Assembly: GCA_045629285.1 (NCBI GenBank)
Contig: JAZQQY010000026.1
Location: 27,300 to 91,299, forward strand
Direction of reading: 5' to 3'
DNA: 64,000 bases
From: UBA1723 sp045629285
GTDB taxonomy: Bacteria > Bacteroidota > Bacteroidia > Bacteroidales > Paludibacteraceae
Below are positions 46,006 through 53,297 of this stretch, one piece after another. The notes beneath the pieces are model-generated. The model ran no database searches and was not told the origin of the DNA. It saw only the letters and a program-made list of their open reading frames with translations. Numbering within the stretch: position 1 is the first letter of the stretch; the number at the start of each line of letters is the position of its first letter. Position numbers and translations under genes: made by a program.

Positions 46006-46737
46006 ATGGAGACACAATATATAAAATGGTATAGCCAGTCGCTAGGACGCGATATGGAATTCAAGATTTACGGCAACGGACGACGCACTCTGTTTGTATT
46101 CCCATCTCAGGACGGCCGTTTCTACGACTATGAGAATTTCGGCATGATTGATGTGCTTGCACCTTGGATCGACAGGGGCGACTTGAGAGTCGTTTGTTGC
46201 GACGGTATTGATTGGGAGACTTGGAGCAACTTGGGCGGTAACCCTCGTTGGAGAATCGAGCAGCACGAAAGATGGTTCCACTATATCGTCGACGAGTTGA
46301 TTCCGAGTGTACGACGTGGAGATGAGATGTTCATCGTCACTGGTTGTTCGATGGGTGGATTCCACGCAGGGAATTTTTTCTTCCGTCGGCCTGATCTATT
46401 CGACACTGTGATCGCATTGAGCGGATTGTATCATGCAAGCTATTTCTTCGGTGATTACTCGGATGAATTGGTTTTCTCGAATTCACCGCTTGATTTTCTA
46501 CGTTGGATGCCTCACGACCACTACTACTGGGATACATATCGTCACCGTCGACTTATCTTCTGTGTCGGCCAGGGTAATTGGGAGGAAGATTTGCTTGATT
46601 CCACACGCAGATTGGATACACTGTTGTGTGAACGAGGCGTACCTGCATGGTTTGACTACTGGGGCTACGACGTCGCACACGATTGGCCTTGGTGGAGAAA
46701 GCAGTTGGTTCACTTCATCGGTAATGTGCTTGGATAA
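46006..46737 (+). CDS. Esterase-family alpha/beta hydrolase (second paralogue)
   Basis: 243 residues and clearly a paralogue of the 43919 product: FVFPSQDGRFYDYENFGMID, CCDGIDWETWSN, the nucleophile Ser in VTGCSMGGFHAGNFFFRRPDLF, CVGQGNWEE and VAHDWPWWRKQLVHF appear in the same order. It lacks the insertion after TWSN found in the first copy. Last gene of the trio; its TAA directly abuts the stop codon of the convergent esterase at 46738, with no base between. Confidence 0.87.
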   Translation: METQYIKWYSQSLGRDMEFKIYGNGRRTLFVFPSQDGRFYDYENFGMIDVLAPWIDRGDLRVVCCDGIDWETWSNLGGNPRWRIEQHERWFHYIVDELIPSVRRGDEMFIVTGCSMGGFHAGNFFFRRPDLFDTVIALSGLYHASYFFGDYSDELVFSNSPLDFLRWMPHDHYYWDTYRHRRLIFCVGQGNWEEDLLDSTRRLDTLLCERGVPAWFDYWGYDVAHDWPWWRKQLVHFIGNVLG

Positions 46738-47508
46738 TTAGTTTTCCCATATAAATGGCATTAGAATAGGTAATTGCCTTTCCCATGATGCTTCATTATG
46801 ACCACCACCTTCTTGTCGTAATTTATACATTCGGCAGGAAGGTTGTTTCTTTTGTATCGACTCCTCAAGAATGTTGATGTCGTCATGCATCGTCTGCTCA
46901 AGTTTTGTCGATCCCCATTCTTCTGTTCCCCACGAGAAGAAAATGCGGGTATCGGGTTGAATATCAGCGTTGTTGATCTCGTTCGTGAATTGCTTCATGG
47001 AAGTCATGATGGCTGGCGACACAACAGCAGCCTTCGAAAAAACATCATTATGTTTGAGGATTGTGTATAGCGACATCATGCCTCCCATAGATGAACCGCC
47101 CACAGCGGTTGCTTCACGGTGGCTCCAAGTGCGGAAATTTTCGTCGACGTATGGCTTGACCACCTCCAACACCCACTTCATCGTATGTTGGGCATCACCT
47201 CGCAGCATACCCACGTCGCCAATCTCTACTTTATACGGACAATATTCGTTGCAGCGTTGGGGACTGTTGTGCGCACACTCCATACCGACGATGATCATCT
47301 TTTTCCAGTAGCCGTGGAGATAGCCGGCAAGGCCCCATGACTTGCCGAATGTGGCGTCGCAGTCGTTAAACAGATTCTGTCCGTCCCACATATACATCAC
47401 TGCGTATCGTTCGTTATTACCGTCGGCATAATAGTCGTCGGGAAGATAGATATGGAGAGTTCGATTCTCTTTTGCGAATTCAAAGTATAGATTTTTCTTA
47501 ATTATCAT
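46738..47508 (-). CDS. Esterase-family alpha/beta hydrolase (Fes/IroE-like)
   Basis: 256 residues with the putative-esterase fold: YAVMYMWDGQNLF, the nucleophile elbow VGGSSMGGMMSLYTIL (Ser near residue 135) and a His in EGGGHNEASWERQLP. It is of the same superfamily as ferric-siderophore and feruloyl esterases but has no signal peptide. It is only distantly related to the two esterases on the other strand. A promoter with TATCTTTG lies at 47585-47617, and its 5' leader holds a GATGAGA/TCTCATC hairpin (47534-47551). Substrate unknown. Confidence 0.85.
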   Translation of the reverse strand: MIIKKNLYFEFAKENRTLHIYLPDDYYADGNNERYAVMYMWDGQNLFNDCDATFGKSWGLAGYLHGYWKKMIIVGMECAHNSPQRCNEYCPYKVEIGDVGMLRGDAQHTMKWVLEVVKPYVDENFRTWSHREATAVGGSSMGGMMSLYTILKHNDVFSKAAVVSPAIMTSMKQFTNEINNADIQPDTRIFFSWGTEEWGSTKLEQTMHDDINILEESIQKKQPSCRMYKLRQEGGGHNEASWERQLPILMPFIWEN

Positions 47509-47584
47509 ATCGTAGTTTTTTTAGTCCTATATGGATGAGAAAACTCTCATCTTCTTGCATGTCCACAAAGACGAGCGGTATAAG

Positions 47585-47617
47585 CAAAGATATAAAATAA
47601 ACTCAATTTGTACCAAA
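47585..47617 (-). promoter_or_regulatory. Promoter of the minus-strand esterase, abutting the cysK operator
   Basis: Minus-strand TATCTTTG (47585-47592), 21 bases, TTTG (47614-47617). The -33 box directly touches the 18-bp operator at 47618, so a protein bound there could affect both divergent promoters. Confidence 0.75.
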
Positions 47618-47635
47618 ATAACAAACATTTGTGAT
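47618..47635. promoter_or_regulatory. Putative operator 1 of the sulfur/siroheme regulon (cysK)
   Basis: ATAACAAACATTTGTGAT, matching 15 of 18 bases of the best copy at 57989. It ends 22 bases upstream of the cysK -7 box, half the spacing seen at the other three sites, so it overlaps the -33 region. Confidence 0.7.
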
Positions 47636-47665
47636 TTGAGAAAACTTGAGAAGTTGCTAACTTTG
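47635..47665 (+). promoter_or_regulatory. cysK promoter
   Basis: TTTG (47635-47638), 19 bases, TAACTTTG (47658-47665): full Bacteroidetes consensus 13-22 bases ahead of the two possible ATG starts. Confidence 0.85.
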
Positions 47666-47687
47666 CACTAACAAAAAAATGATATTT

Positions 47688-48632
47688 ATGGCAATAGCAC
47701 AGTCACTAACAGAGTTAGTCGGTAATACACCGTTACTTTCATTGAATAAGTTTTCTGCGAAGAAGGGAATCGAGAACCCAATCATCGCAAAGGTTGAGTT
47801 TTTTAACCCAGGCGGAAGCGTTAAGGATCGTGTCGCATTGGCTATGATCGAGGATGCGGAGGCAAAGGGAATCTTGAAACCAGGCGCAACAATCATCGAA
47901 CCTACTTCAGGAAACACAGGAGTTGGTCTTGCATTGGTAAGTGCAGTTAAGGGTTATCACCTTATCCTTACAATGCCTGAGACAATGAGTGTCGAGCGTC
48001 GCAACCTTGTAAAGGCATACGGAGCAGAGGTTCGTTTGACAAGTGGACGCGAGGGTATGGCAGGAGCCATCAAGGAGGCTGAGAATCTAAAGGCAAGCAT
48101 TCCTGGTTCGGTTATCTTACAGCAGTTTGAGAATCCTTCAAACCCAGCAAGACACTATGCTACAACAGGTCCTGAGATCTGGAAGCAGACAGAGGGTCAG
48201 ATCGACATTTTCGTTGCATGTGTCGGTACAGGTGGTACAGTCAGTGGTATCGCTAAGTATTTGAAGGAGCAGAATCCAGCAATCAAGGTTTACGGAATCG
48301 AGCCGTCTACTTCTGCCGTATTGAACGGTAAGCCTGCTGGTCCACACAAGATCCAGGGTATTGGAGCTGGTTTCATTCCAAAGACATACAATGCTGACGT
48401 CATCGATGAGGTTTTGATGATTGACAACGACGATGCCATCCGTACAGGTAGAGAGTTGGCACAGCAGGAGGGTTTGCTTGTCGGTATCTCATCAGGTGCG
48501 GCTGCTTTCGGAGCTTCAGTATTGGCTAAGCGTCCAGAGAACAAGGGTAAGAGAATCGTCACTCTATTGCCTGATACTGGCGAGCGCTACTTGTCGACAG
48601 TGCTTTACGCATTCGATGAGTATCCTCTATAA
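47688..48632 (+). CDS. cysK: Cysteine synthase A (O-acetylserine sulfhydrylase)
   Basis: PLP enzyme forming cysteine from O-acetylserine and sulfide. The Schiff-base Lys is in NPGGSVKDRVALAM (about residue 45) and the substrate loop in PTSGNTGVGLA. GTGGTVSGIAKYL binds the PLP phosphate, and GIGAGFIPK is typical of CysK. About 314 residues. The ATG at 47688 (MAIAQSLTELVGNTP) fits the family better than the one at 47679. Its promoter carries the same operator as the siroheme and sulfur-carrier genes downstream, which suggests co-regulation. A CysM-like use of a protein thiocarboxylate cannot be excluded from sequence. Confidence 0.96.
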   Translation: MAIAQSLTELVGNTPLLSLNKFSAKKGIENPIIAKVEFFNPGGSVKDRVALAMIEDAEAKGILKPGATIIEPTSGNTGVGLALVSAVKGYHLILTMPETMSVERRNLVKAYGAEVRLTSGREGMAGAIKEAENLKASIPGSVILQQFENPSNPARHYATTGPEIWKQTEGQIDIFVACVGTGGTVSGIAKYLKEQNPAIKVYGIEPSTSAVLNGKPAGPHKIQGIGAGFIPKTYNADVIDEVLMIDNDDAIRTGRELAQQEGLLVGISSGAAAFGASVLAKRPENKGKRIVTLLPDTGERYLSTVLYAFDEYPL

Positions 48633-48679
48633 TTTGAAATATAGTTTTGGAAATTTTCAGTTCGTTTTATGTTATTACG

Positions 48680-48715
48680 CATGGGTGTCACAAGATTGTG
48701 ATGCCCATGTTTTTT
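48680..48715 (+). terminator. Terminator of cysK
   Basis: CATGGGTGTCACA and TGTGATGCCCATG form a 13-position stem followed by TTTTTTG, 48 bases after the stop codon. Confidence 0.92.
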
Positions 48716-48756
48716 GTTAATGTAAGAAGTAAAATGTAAGAAGTAAGGGGTTTCAA

Positions 48757-48774
48757 GTAACAAACCTATGTGAT
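48757..48774. promoter_or_regulatory. Putative operator 2 (hemC-SUMT-hemD)
   Basis: GTAACAAACCTATGTGAT, 15 of 18 bases as in the best copy. A TAATTTTG -7 box follows at 48819-48826, exactly 44 bases after the operator end, with no TTTG at the normal -33 distance. The flanking TTTTTGCGATTTCC is shared with the hemA promoter. Confidence 0.78.
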
Positions 48775-48856
48775 ACGTTCCACCTGTTTTTGCGATTTCC
48801 CAAGTGTCGGTTCAACCGTAATTTTGCATTCGGAATTAAACTAATACGAGACAAAA

Positions 48857-50746
48857 ATGGGTAAAAAATTAAGAATCATATCAAGGCAAAGTCCGTTGGC
48901 TTTATTGCAAGTCGACGAGGTTCTGCATGCTTTGCCTCCAAACATAGAATATGAGGTGATCAAGACCTCTTCGTATGGTGATCGCCATAAGGATGTCTCT
49001 TTGATGAGCAATACTATCTCTCCTGATTTCTTCACTCGTGAACTTGATCGTGCTTTGATTGACGGTACTGCGGATATCGCCGTTCATTCAGCTAAGGATT
49101 TGCCTTATCCACTGCCGTCGGGTATTAAAGTGGTGGCTTTGACAAAGGGTGGAGACAAGAGTGATTCGTTGGTGTCGAAGGATAACAAGACATTGGCTGA
49201 ATTGCCGTCGGGTAGTAGAGTGGGGACAAGTTCAGCTGTGCGAAAGGCTGAGTTGCTTGCTTTGCGTCCTGATATTGAGGTGGTGCCGATCCGTGGTACA
49301 ATCGAGGAACGTATAGCTCAGGTCGACGATGGGAGCGTGGATGCTCTGATCGTGGCGACGTGTGCGTTGGACAGACTCGGTCTGCGTCATCGTGCGGCTG
49401 AGAAACTGCCTTTCAAGACTCATCCGTTGCAGGGTAATCTTGCCATTACTGTCGGTCCGAATGTGTCGGAATGGGTGACTGACCTTTTTAAGCCGTTTGA
49501 TATCCGTAAAGACTTTGGCAAGGTGACTCTTGTCGGTTTTGGGCCAGGTGACCCCGACCTTCTTACAATCAAAGGTCATAAGGCATTGTCTGCTGCAGAT
49601 GTCGTTTTCTACGACGACTTGACTAATGAGTCGTTCCTAAGCCAGTTTAAGGCAGAAAAGATATACGTCGGTAAGCGTTCCGGCAAACATAGCCATCATC
49701 AGGATGACATCAATGAATTGTTGTATCAGTCTGCAATCAAAGGCAATAATGTTGTGCGACTAAAAGGTGGAGATCCGATGCTCTTTTCCCACGGTAGGGA
49801 AGAGGTGGATTTCTTGCGTGAACGAATGGTGGAAGTGGAGATTGTGCCAGGCATCAGTTCCGGCAATGCTCTTGCTTCGCTTCTTCAGATTCCGTTGACT
49901 CACAGAGGCGTTGCACGTAGTGTGGCGATGGTGTTGGGTCATAGCTGTGAACTGCAGGCTCCGGATGCAGATACTTTGTTGTACTACATGGGTGGATCTT
50001 CCGTCGCTACTATCGCAAAGACTTTGCTTCAGAAAGGTCGACGCGAGGATACTCCTGTCGCTCTTGTGACTAATGTTTCGTTGCCGAATCAAAGGGCGGT
50101 CTATTCCACTTTGAAGGAGTTGCAATACGCAATTTTCAAGGATACACCGGTTTTGATAATGGTCGGCGATGTGGTGAAGTTTGAGGCTGATGCCAATGCT
50201 TCGGTGACGTACAATACTGGAACTCAATCAGAAACGCCTTTGATTACAATCACGCCTACAAATGTTGTAATTGACACGTCAGATGTTGACTGGATCATTT
50301 TCACGTCGCGCTATGGAGTAAGGTTTTTCTCCGGGTCGACGGAAGGGAAGCGCATTGCGAGTGTCGGCCCTGTTACAACGTCCGAACTTCGTCTGCGTGG
50401 AATTGATCCGGAATTTGAGTCGTCTACAGAATCCGCGGAAGGCATTCTTGCATTTTTCGGCAACCTCCCGTCTCAACGAATCCTGTTGCCTCGTTCCGAT
50501 AAAGGATTGAAGGCGCTCAGCGACGGATTACAGGTGCAGGGACACGTCGTCAAGGACATTCCCGTCTACACCAATCGCCCGAATCCGGATGCTCAACCGA
50601 TTGATTTGAACAAGGTTGACAAGGTGGTGTTCACTTCACCGTCGACAGTTGAGGCGTTCAAGCAACTCTACGGAGACAACATTCCAAAACATTTACTTTT
50701 AATTGCTAAAGGAGATACAACTTATGAAACGATTCAGACAATATAG
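48857..50746 (+). CDS. Fused HemC (lacking domain 3) - SUMT - HemD
   Basis: A 629-residue multi-enzyme for porphobilinogen to precorrin-2. Residues 1 to about 220 are HemC domains 1 and 2 (RIISRQSPLALLQ, IAVHSAKDLPYPLP, VGTSSAVRKAELLALRPD, RLGLRH). The sequence then runs straight into SUMT (VGFGPGDPDLLTIKGHKAL to about 460; VRLKGGDPMLFSHGREE; VPGISSGNALASLLQIPLTHRG). Residues about 470-629 are a short HemD (WIIFTSRYGVRFF, ASVGPVTTSELRLRGI, VVFTSPSTVEAF). HemC domain 3, with the Cys that binds the dipyrromethane cofactor, is not seen. The fused SUMT shows that the uroporphyrinogen III goes to siroheme or corrinoids rather than heme. hemB overlaps its 3' end. Confidence 0.93.
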   Translation: MGKKLRIISRQSPLALLQVDEVLHALPPNIEYEVIKTSSYGDRHKDVSLMSNTISPDFFTRELDRALIDGTADIAVHSAKDLPYPLPSGIKVVALTKGGDKSDSLVSKDNKTLAELPSGSRVGTSSAVRKAELLALRPDIEVVPIRGTIEERIAQVDDGSVDALIVATCALDRLGLRHRAAEKLPFKTHPLQGNLAITVGPNVSEWVTDLFKPFDIRKDFGKVTLVGFGPGDPDLLTIKGHKALSAADVVFYDDLTNESFLSQFKAEKIYVGKRSGKHSHHQDDINELLYQSAIKGNNVVRLKGGDPMLFSHGREEVDFLRERMVEVEIVPGISSGNALASLLQIPLTHRGVARSVAMVLGHSCELQAPDADTLLYYMGGSSVATIAKTLLQKGRREDTPVALVTNVSLPNQRAVYSTLKELQYAIFKDTPVLIMVGDVVKFEADANASVTYNTGTQSETPLITITPTNVVIDTSDVDWIIFTSRYGVRFFSGSTEGKRIASVGPVTTSELRLRGIDPEFESSTESAEGILAFFGNLPSQRILLPRSDKGLKALSDGLQVQGHVVKDIPVYTNRPNPDAQPIDLNKVDKVVFTSPSTVEAFKQLYGDNIPKHLLLIAKGDTTYETIQTI

Positions 50747-51698
50747 ACTTACTCAGGAGGTTCGTGATAAATATGCAGATGTGTCGCCAATCGAACCAGA
50801 AGATTTTATTTATCCATATTTTGTGGTCGACGGTGAAGGCCGCAAAGAGCCAATCAAGACGATGCCTGGCATTGACAGATTCTCAATAGACACTTTGCTT
50901 GACGATATTGCAGAGCTTCTGAAATTTGGTATCAACAAAGTGTTGCTATTCGGTGTCATTCCCAATAACGTGAAGGATGAACGTGGTTCGGCAGCATACG
51001 ATCCCGACAATTTGATTTCGCGTGCTGTGCGTGCAATCAAGGCTAAGTTTCCGAAAATCATCGTCTTCACCGACATCTGCTTGTGCGAATATACAAGTCA
51101 CGGACATTGCGGTTTGCTTGTCAACAAAGATGTCGACAACGACAGCACTTTGCCGCTTCTTGCAGAGATGGCCTACCAACACGCTCTAGCCGGAGCTGAT
51201 TTCGTTGCACCGTCGGCAATGATGGACGGACAGATCGAAGCTCTACGTCAGCGTCTTGACAGTGATGAGCGTACAAAGCCGACACGAATCCTTGCGTATT
51301 CAGCCAAGTATGCCTCTGCTTATTATGGACCATTCCGTGATGCTGCCGATTCGGCACCGTCGTTCGGAGACCGCAAAACATATCAGATGGACTACCGCAC
51401 AAAGGATCAGGCACTTGGCGAGATTGCCGCCGACGTGGAGGAAGGAGCTGATTTGATCATGGTCAAGCCGGCGTTGGCCTACCTTGACATCATCTATCGT
51501 GCGGCACAGGAGTTTCCTGAATATCCGTTGGTGGCATATCAGGTGTCGGGCGAATACTCAATGCTTTTGAACGCCGCCTTGCAAGGTTTGTTCGACGAAA
51601 GACGCATCTTCCACGAGAGCCTGACAGCCATCCGTCGGGCAGGAGCGAAATATATCATCAGCTACTATGCAAAACGATACGCTCAATTATTTAATTAA
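50724..51698 (+). CDS. hemB: Porphobilinogen synthase
   Basis: Condenses two 5-aminolevulinates. The start is the ATG at 50724, preceded by a good Shine-Dalgarno sequence (AAAGGAGA, 50708-50715) lying inside the 3' end of the fusion gene; the frame from 50703 is longer but unsupported. TDICLCEYTSHGHCG holds the metal-binding Cys residues, and the two active-site Lys lie in ILAYSAKYASAYYGPF and MVKPALAYLDII. APSAMMDGQIEALR is also typical. About 324 residues, standard. Confidence 0.96.
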   Translation: MKRFRQYRLTQEVRDKYADVSPIEPEDFIYPYFVVDGEGRKEPIKTMPGIDRFSIDTLLDDIAELLKFGINKVLLFGVIPNNVKDERGSAAYDPDNLISRAVRAIKAKFPKIIVFTDICLCEYTSHGHCGLLVNKDVDNDSTLPLLAEMAYQHALAGADFVAPSAMMDGQIEALRQRLDSDERTKPTRILAYSAKYASAYYGPFRDAADSAPSFGDRKTYQMDYRTKDQALGEIAADVEEGADLIMVKPALAYLDIIYRAAQEFPEYPLVAYQVSGEYSMLLNAALQGLFDERRIFHESLTAIRRAGAKYIISYYAKRYAQLFN

Positions 51699-51781
51699 GA
51701 ATGAAGAGTGAGAAGTGAAAAATTGACATACGTCGAATTTCGTTTCTCACTCCTGATTTTAACTTTTAATTCTTGAATAAA

Positions 51782-52267
51782 GTGAATTATTTGCCGATAA
51801 GCATAGATATAGATGGAAAGAAGATACTCATTATTGGGGGTGGAAGGGTAGGGCTTCATAAAGCGACTATCCTTCACCGCTTCACAAATGAGGCTACGAT
51901 AATATCACTCGAATTCAAAGATGGTTTTGAGCAGTTGCCTTTCACGCTGATCAAGAAAGAGTATGAACCCTCCGATCTTGACGGAGCCACGCTGGTCTAC
52001 GTCTGCACGGAGAATTCTGAACTCAACCAGCGAATCAAGCGTGATGCCGAAGAGCGACGCATCCTTGCCAGCGTCTGCGATAATCCACCCTTGTGTGATT
52101 TCATTTCCCCTGCCATTTATAAGGAAGGCGACTTGACCATCGCCGTTTCCAGCAACGCCAAAGATGTCCATCTTAGTATGCGTATTCGTGATGCCATCAA
52201 GAACAATATAGAATACATCAAGGAGAAAGCGGTGAGCTTTGTGAGTGTGTATGGAAAGATTAAGTAA
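51782..52267 (+). CDS. Precorrin-2 dehydrogenase / sirohydrochlorin ferrochelatase (CysG N-domain, Met8-like)
   Basis: About 161 residues. LPISIDIDGKKILIIGGGRVGLHKATIL is the NAD-binding start (ILIIGGGRVGLHKA), ATLVYVCTENSELNQRI and ASVCDNPPLCDFISPAIY with the conserved Asp follow, then DLTIAVSSNAKDVHLSMRIR. It oxidises precorrin-2 to sirohydrochlorin and may insert iron to give siroheme. There is no ATG; GTG 51782 or TTG 51773 are possible starts. It follows hemB after a palindromic spacer (51700-51775). The next pathway gene, hemA, lies 3.5 kb away, behind the restriction-modification island. Confidence 0.88.
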   Translation: MNYLPISIDIDGKKILIIGGGRVGLHKATILHRFTNEATIISLEFKDGFEQLPFTLIKKEYEPSDLDGATLVYVCTENSELNQRIKRDAEERRILASVCDNPPLCDFISPAIYKEGDLTIAVSSNAKDVHLSMRIRDAIKNNIEYIKEKAVSFVSVYGKIK

Positions 52268-52271
52268 GATG

Positions 52272-52335
52272 TCAAGAAGAAGATTACGATAACGTTAATG
52301 CGATTTGTAGTTGTATATCGTAATCTTCTTCTTGA
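52272..52335. repeat. Perfect 20-bp inverted repeat at the island boundary
   Basis: TCAAGAAGAAGATTACGATA (52272-52291) and its exact reverse complement (52316-52335) around a 24-base loop. No U-run follows. It lies between the precorrin-2 dehydrogenase stop codon and the truncated methylase relic, so it marks the left end of the inserted region or forms a long hairpin 3' end for both genes. Confidence 0.8.
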
Positions 52336-52347
52336 AAATCTGTTGCT

Positions 52348-52525
52348 TTACCATTCGCCTTTATCGCATAGCTTTATTTTCCCATTTTGTAAGATTTGTT
52401 TTTGACTGGATAGAAAGTATGGAGGGTCTGCAAATACAACGTCAACTTTATCCTTTATCTCTGACAAATATAGTTTGTGTCATCTTGATAAAGTTTTCAT
52501 TATCATTAAAATAAGGGGTAATCAT
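52348..52525 (-). pseudogene. 5' relic of a second DNA adenine methyltransferase gene (beta class)
   Basis: The ATG at 52525 overlaps the nuclease stop codon (TAATG). Frame one reads MITPYFNDNENFIKM and ends after 25 codons. In another frame LYLSEIKDKVDVVFADPPYF and LQNGKIKLCDKGEW follow before a TAA. DPPYF is the catalytic methylase motif IV, and the phrase is typical of HinfI/DpnA-type enzymes. One frameshift, a small deletion near the final stop and loss of the 3' part make it dead. Confidence 0.8.
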
Positions 52526-53283
52526 TATTGATTCATGATTTCAAGAATCTTGTCATATATTTCACGAGCTGATACTCTATATGGTTCAAATTCTGAATAG
52601 TTCTTATCATTGATATGTATCTGACCTTCAAATATTTCTCTTTCACAAGTTGGTTCGGGACCATCTTTTCTATGTTGTGGAGAAATATGTACTGTTTCAA
52701 AATACCCGCCATCATGTGGCTCCTGAATAACACTTGAAGGAAATACCCAGTAGTCAATTTTATCACGCCATACTGCAATCCAGACAAAGACATCACAACA
52801 GCTTGGCTTAATCTGTTGATAGTTCATGTCAAATTTAGACTTACTATTACTTGTAAGAGCCTTATTCGCTAATGTATCTCCACCAATCTTTTTCACAGCA
52901 CGAGAGGCTTTAACTTCCACTCTAATGCCGTTCAATAGCAAATCATATTGACCAGAATAATCTGGATCTTTATCTTTTGACGGAACTTCAAATTCTTCAA
53001 CTAATTCCATTAGATGCCTCTGTCCCCATGTTTCTCCAAACGTGCGAGGTGCTAAATCAAAGAGATATAAGTATCTATTTCTTGCAATATACTCAGAACG
53101 AATACGAAGGTAGTCATCCAAAGATATTATCTCCTTAGCAATTAAGTGTGAGATAGTATACTCTAATTTGTTAAAGGGATATACCGCATATAGTTTATCT
53201 AACACGGCATCGCTAAGTTTCTCCTTTTCTTCTGACGACAAGTTCTTTTTGCAGGCTTCAAGTTCTTTGATTAGAGTTTCCAT
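52525..53283 (-). CDS. Type II restriction endonuclease, PD-(D/E)XK fold
   Basis: 252 residues. The likely catalytic core is DYSGQYDLLLNGIRVEVKAS (about residues 113-132): an Asp, then Glu-x-Lys, the PD-(D/E)XK pattern, followed by a beta-rich region (DVFVWIAVWRDKIDYWVFP). It starts 15 bases after the methylase gene and is followed with overlap by a methylase relic, so the order controller-methylase-nuclease-second methylase is that of a type II system. The recognition site is unknown. No internal disruption is visible. Confidence 0.8.
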   Translation of the reverse strand: METLIKELEACKKNLSSEEKEKLSDAVLDKLYAVYPFNKLEYTISHLIAKEIISLDDYLRIRSEYIARNRYLYLFDLAPRTFGETWGQRHLMELVEEFEVPSKDKDPDYSGQYDLLLNGIRVEVKASRAVKKIGGDTLANKALTSNSKSKFDMNYQQIKPSCCDVFVWIAVWRDKIDYWVFPSSVIQEPHDGGYFETVHISPQHRKDGPEPTCEREIFEGQIHINDKNYSEFEPYRVSAREIYDKILEIMNQ

Positions 53284-53297
53284 ATATGATTGTATTT

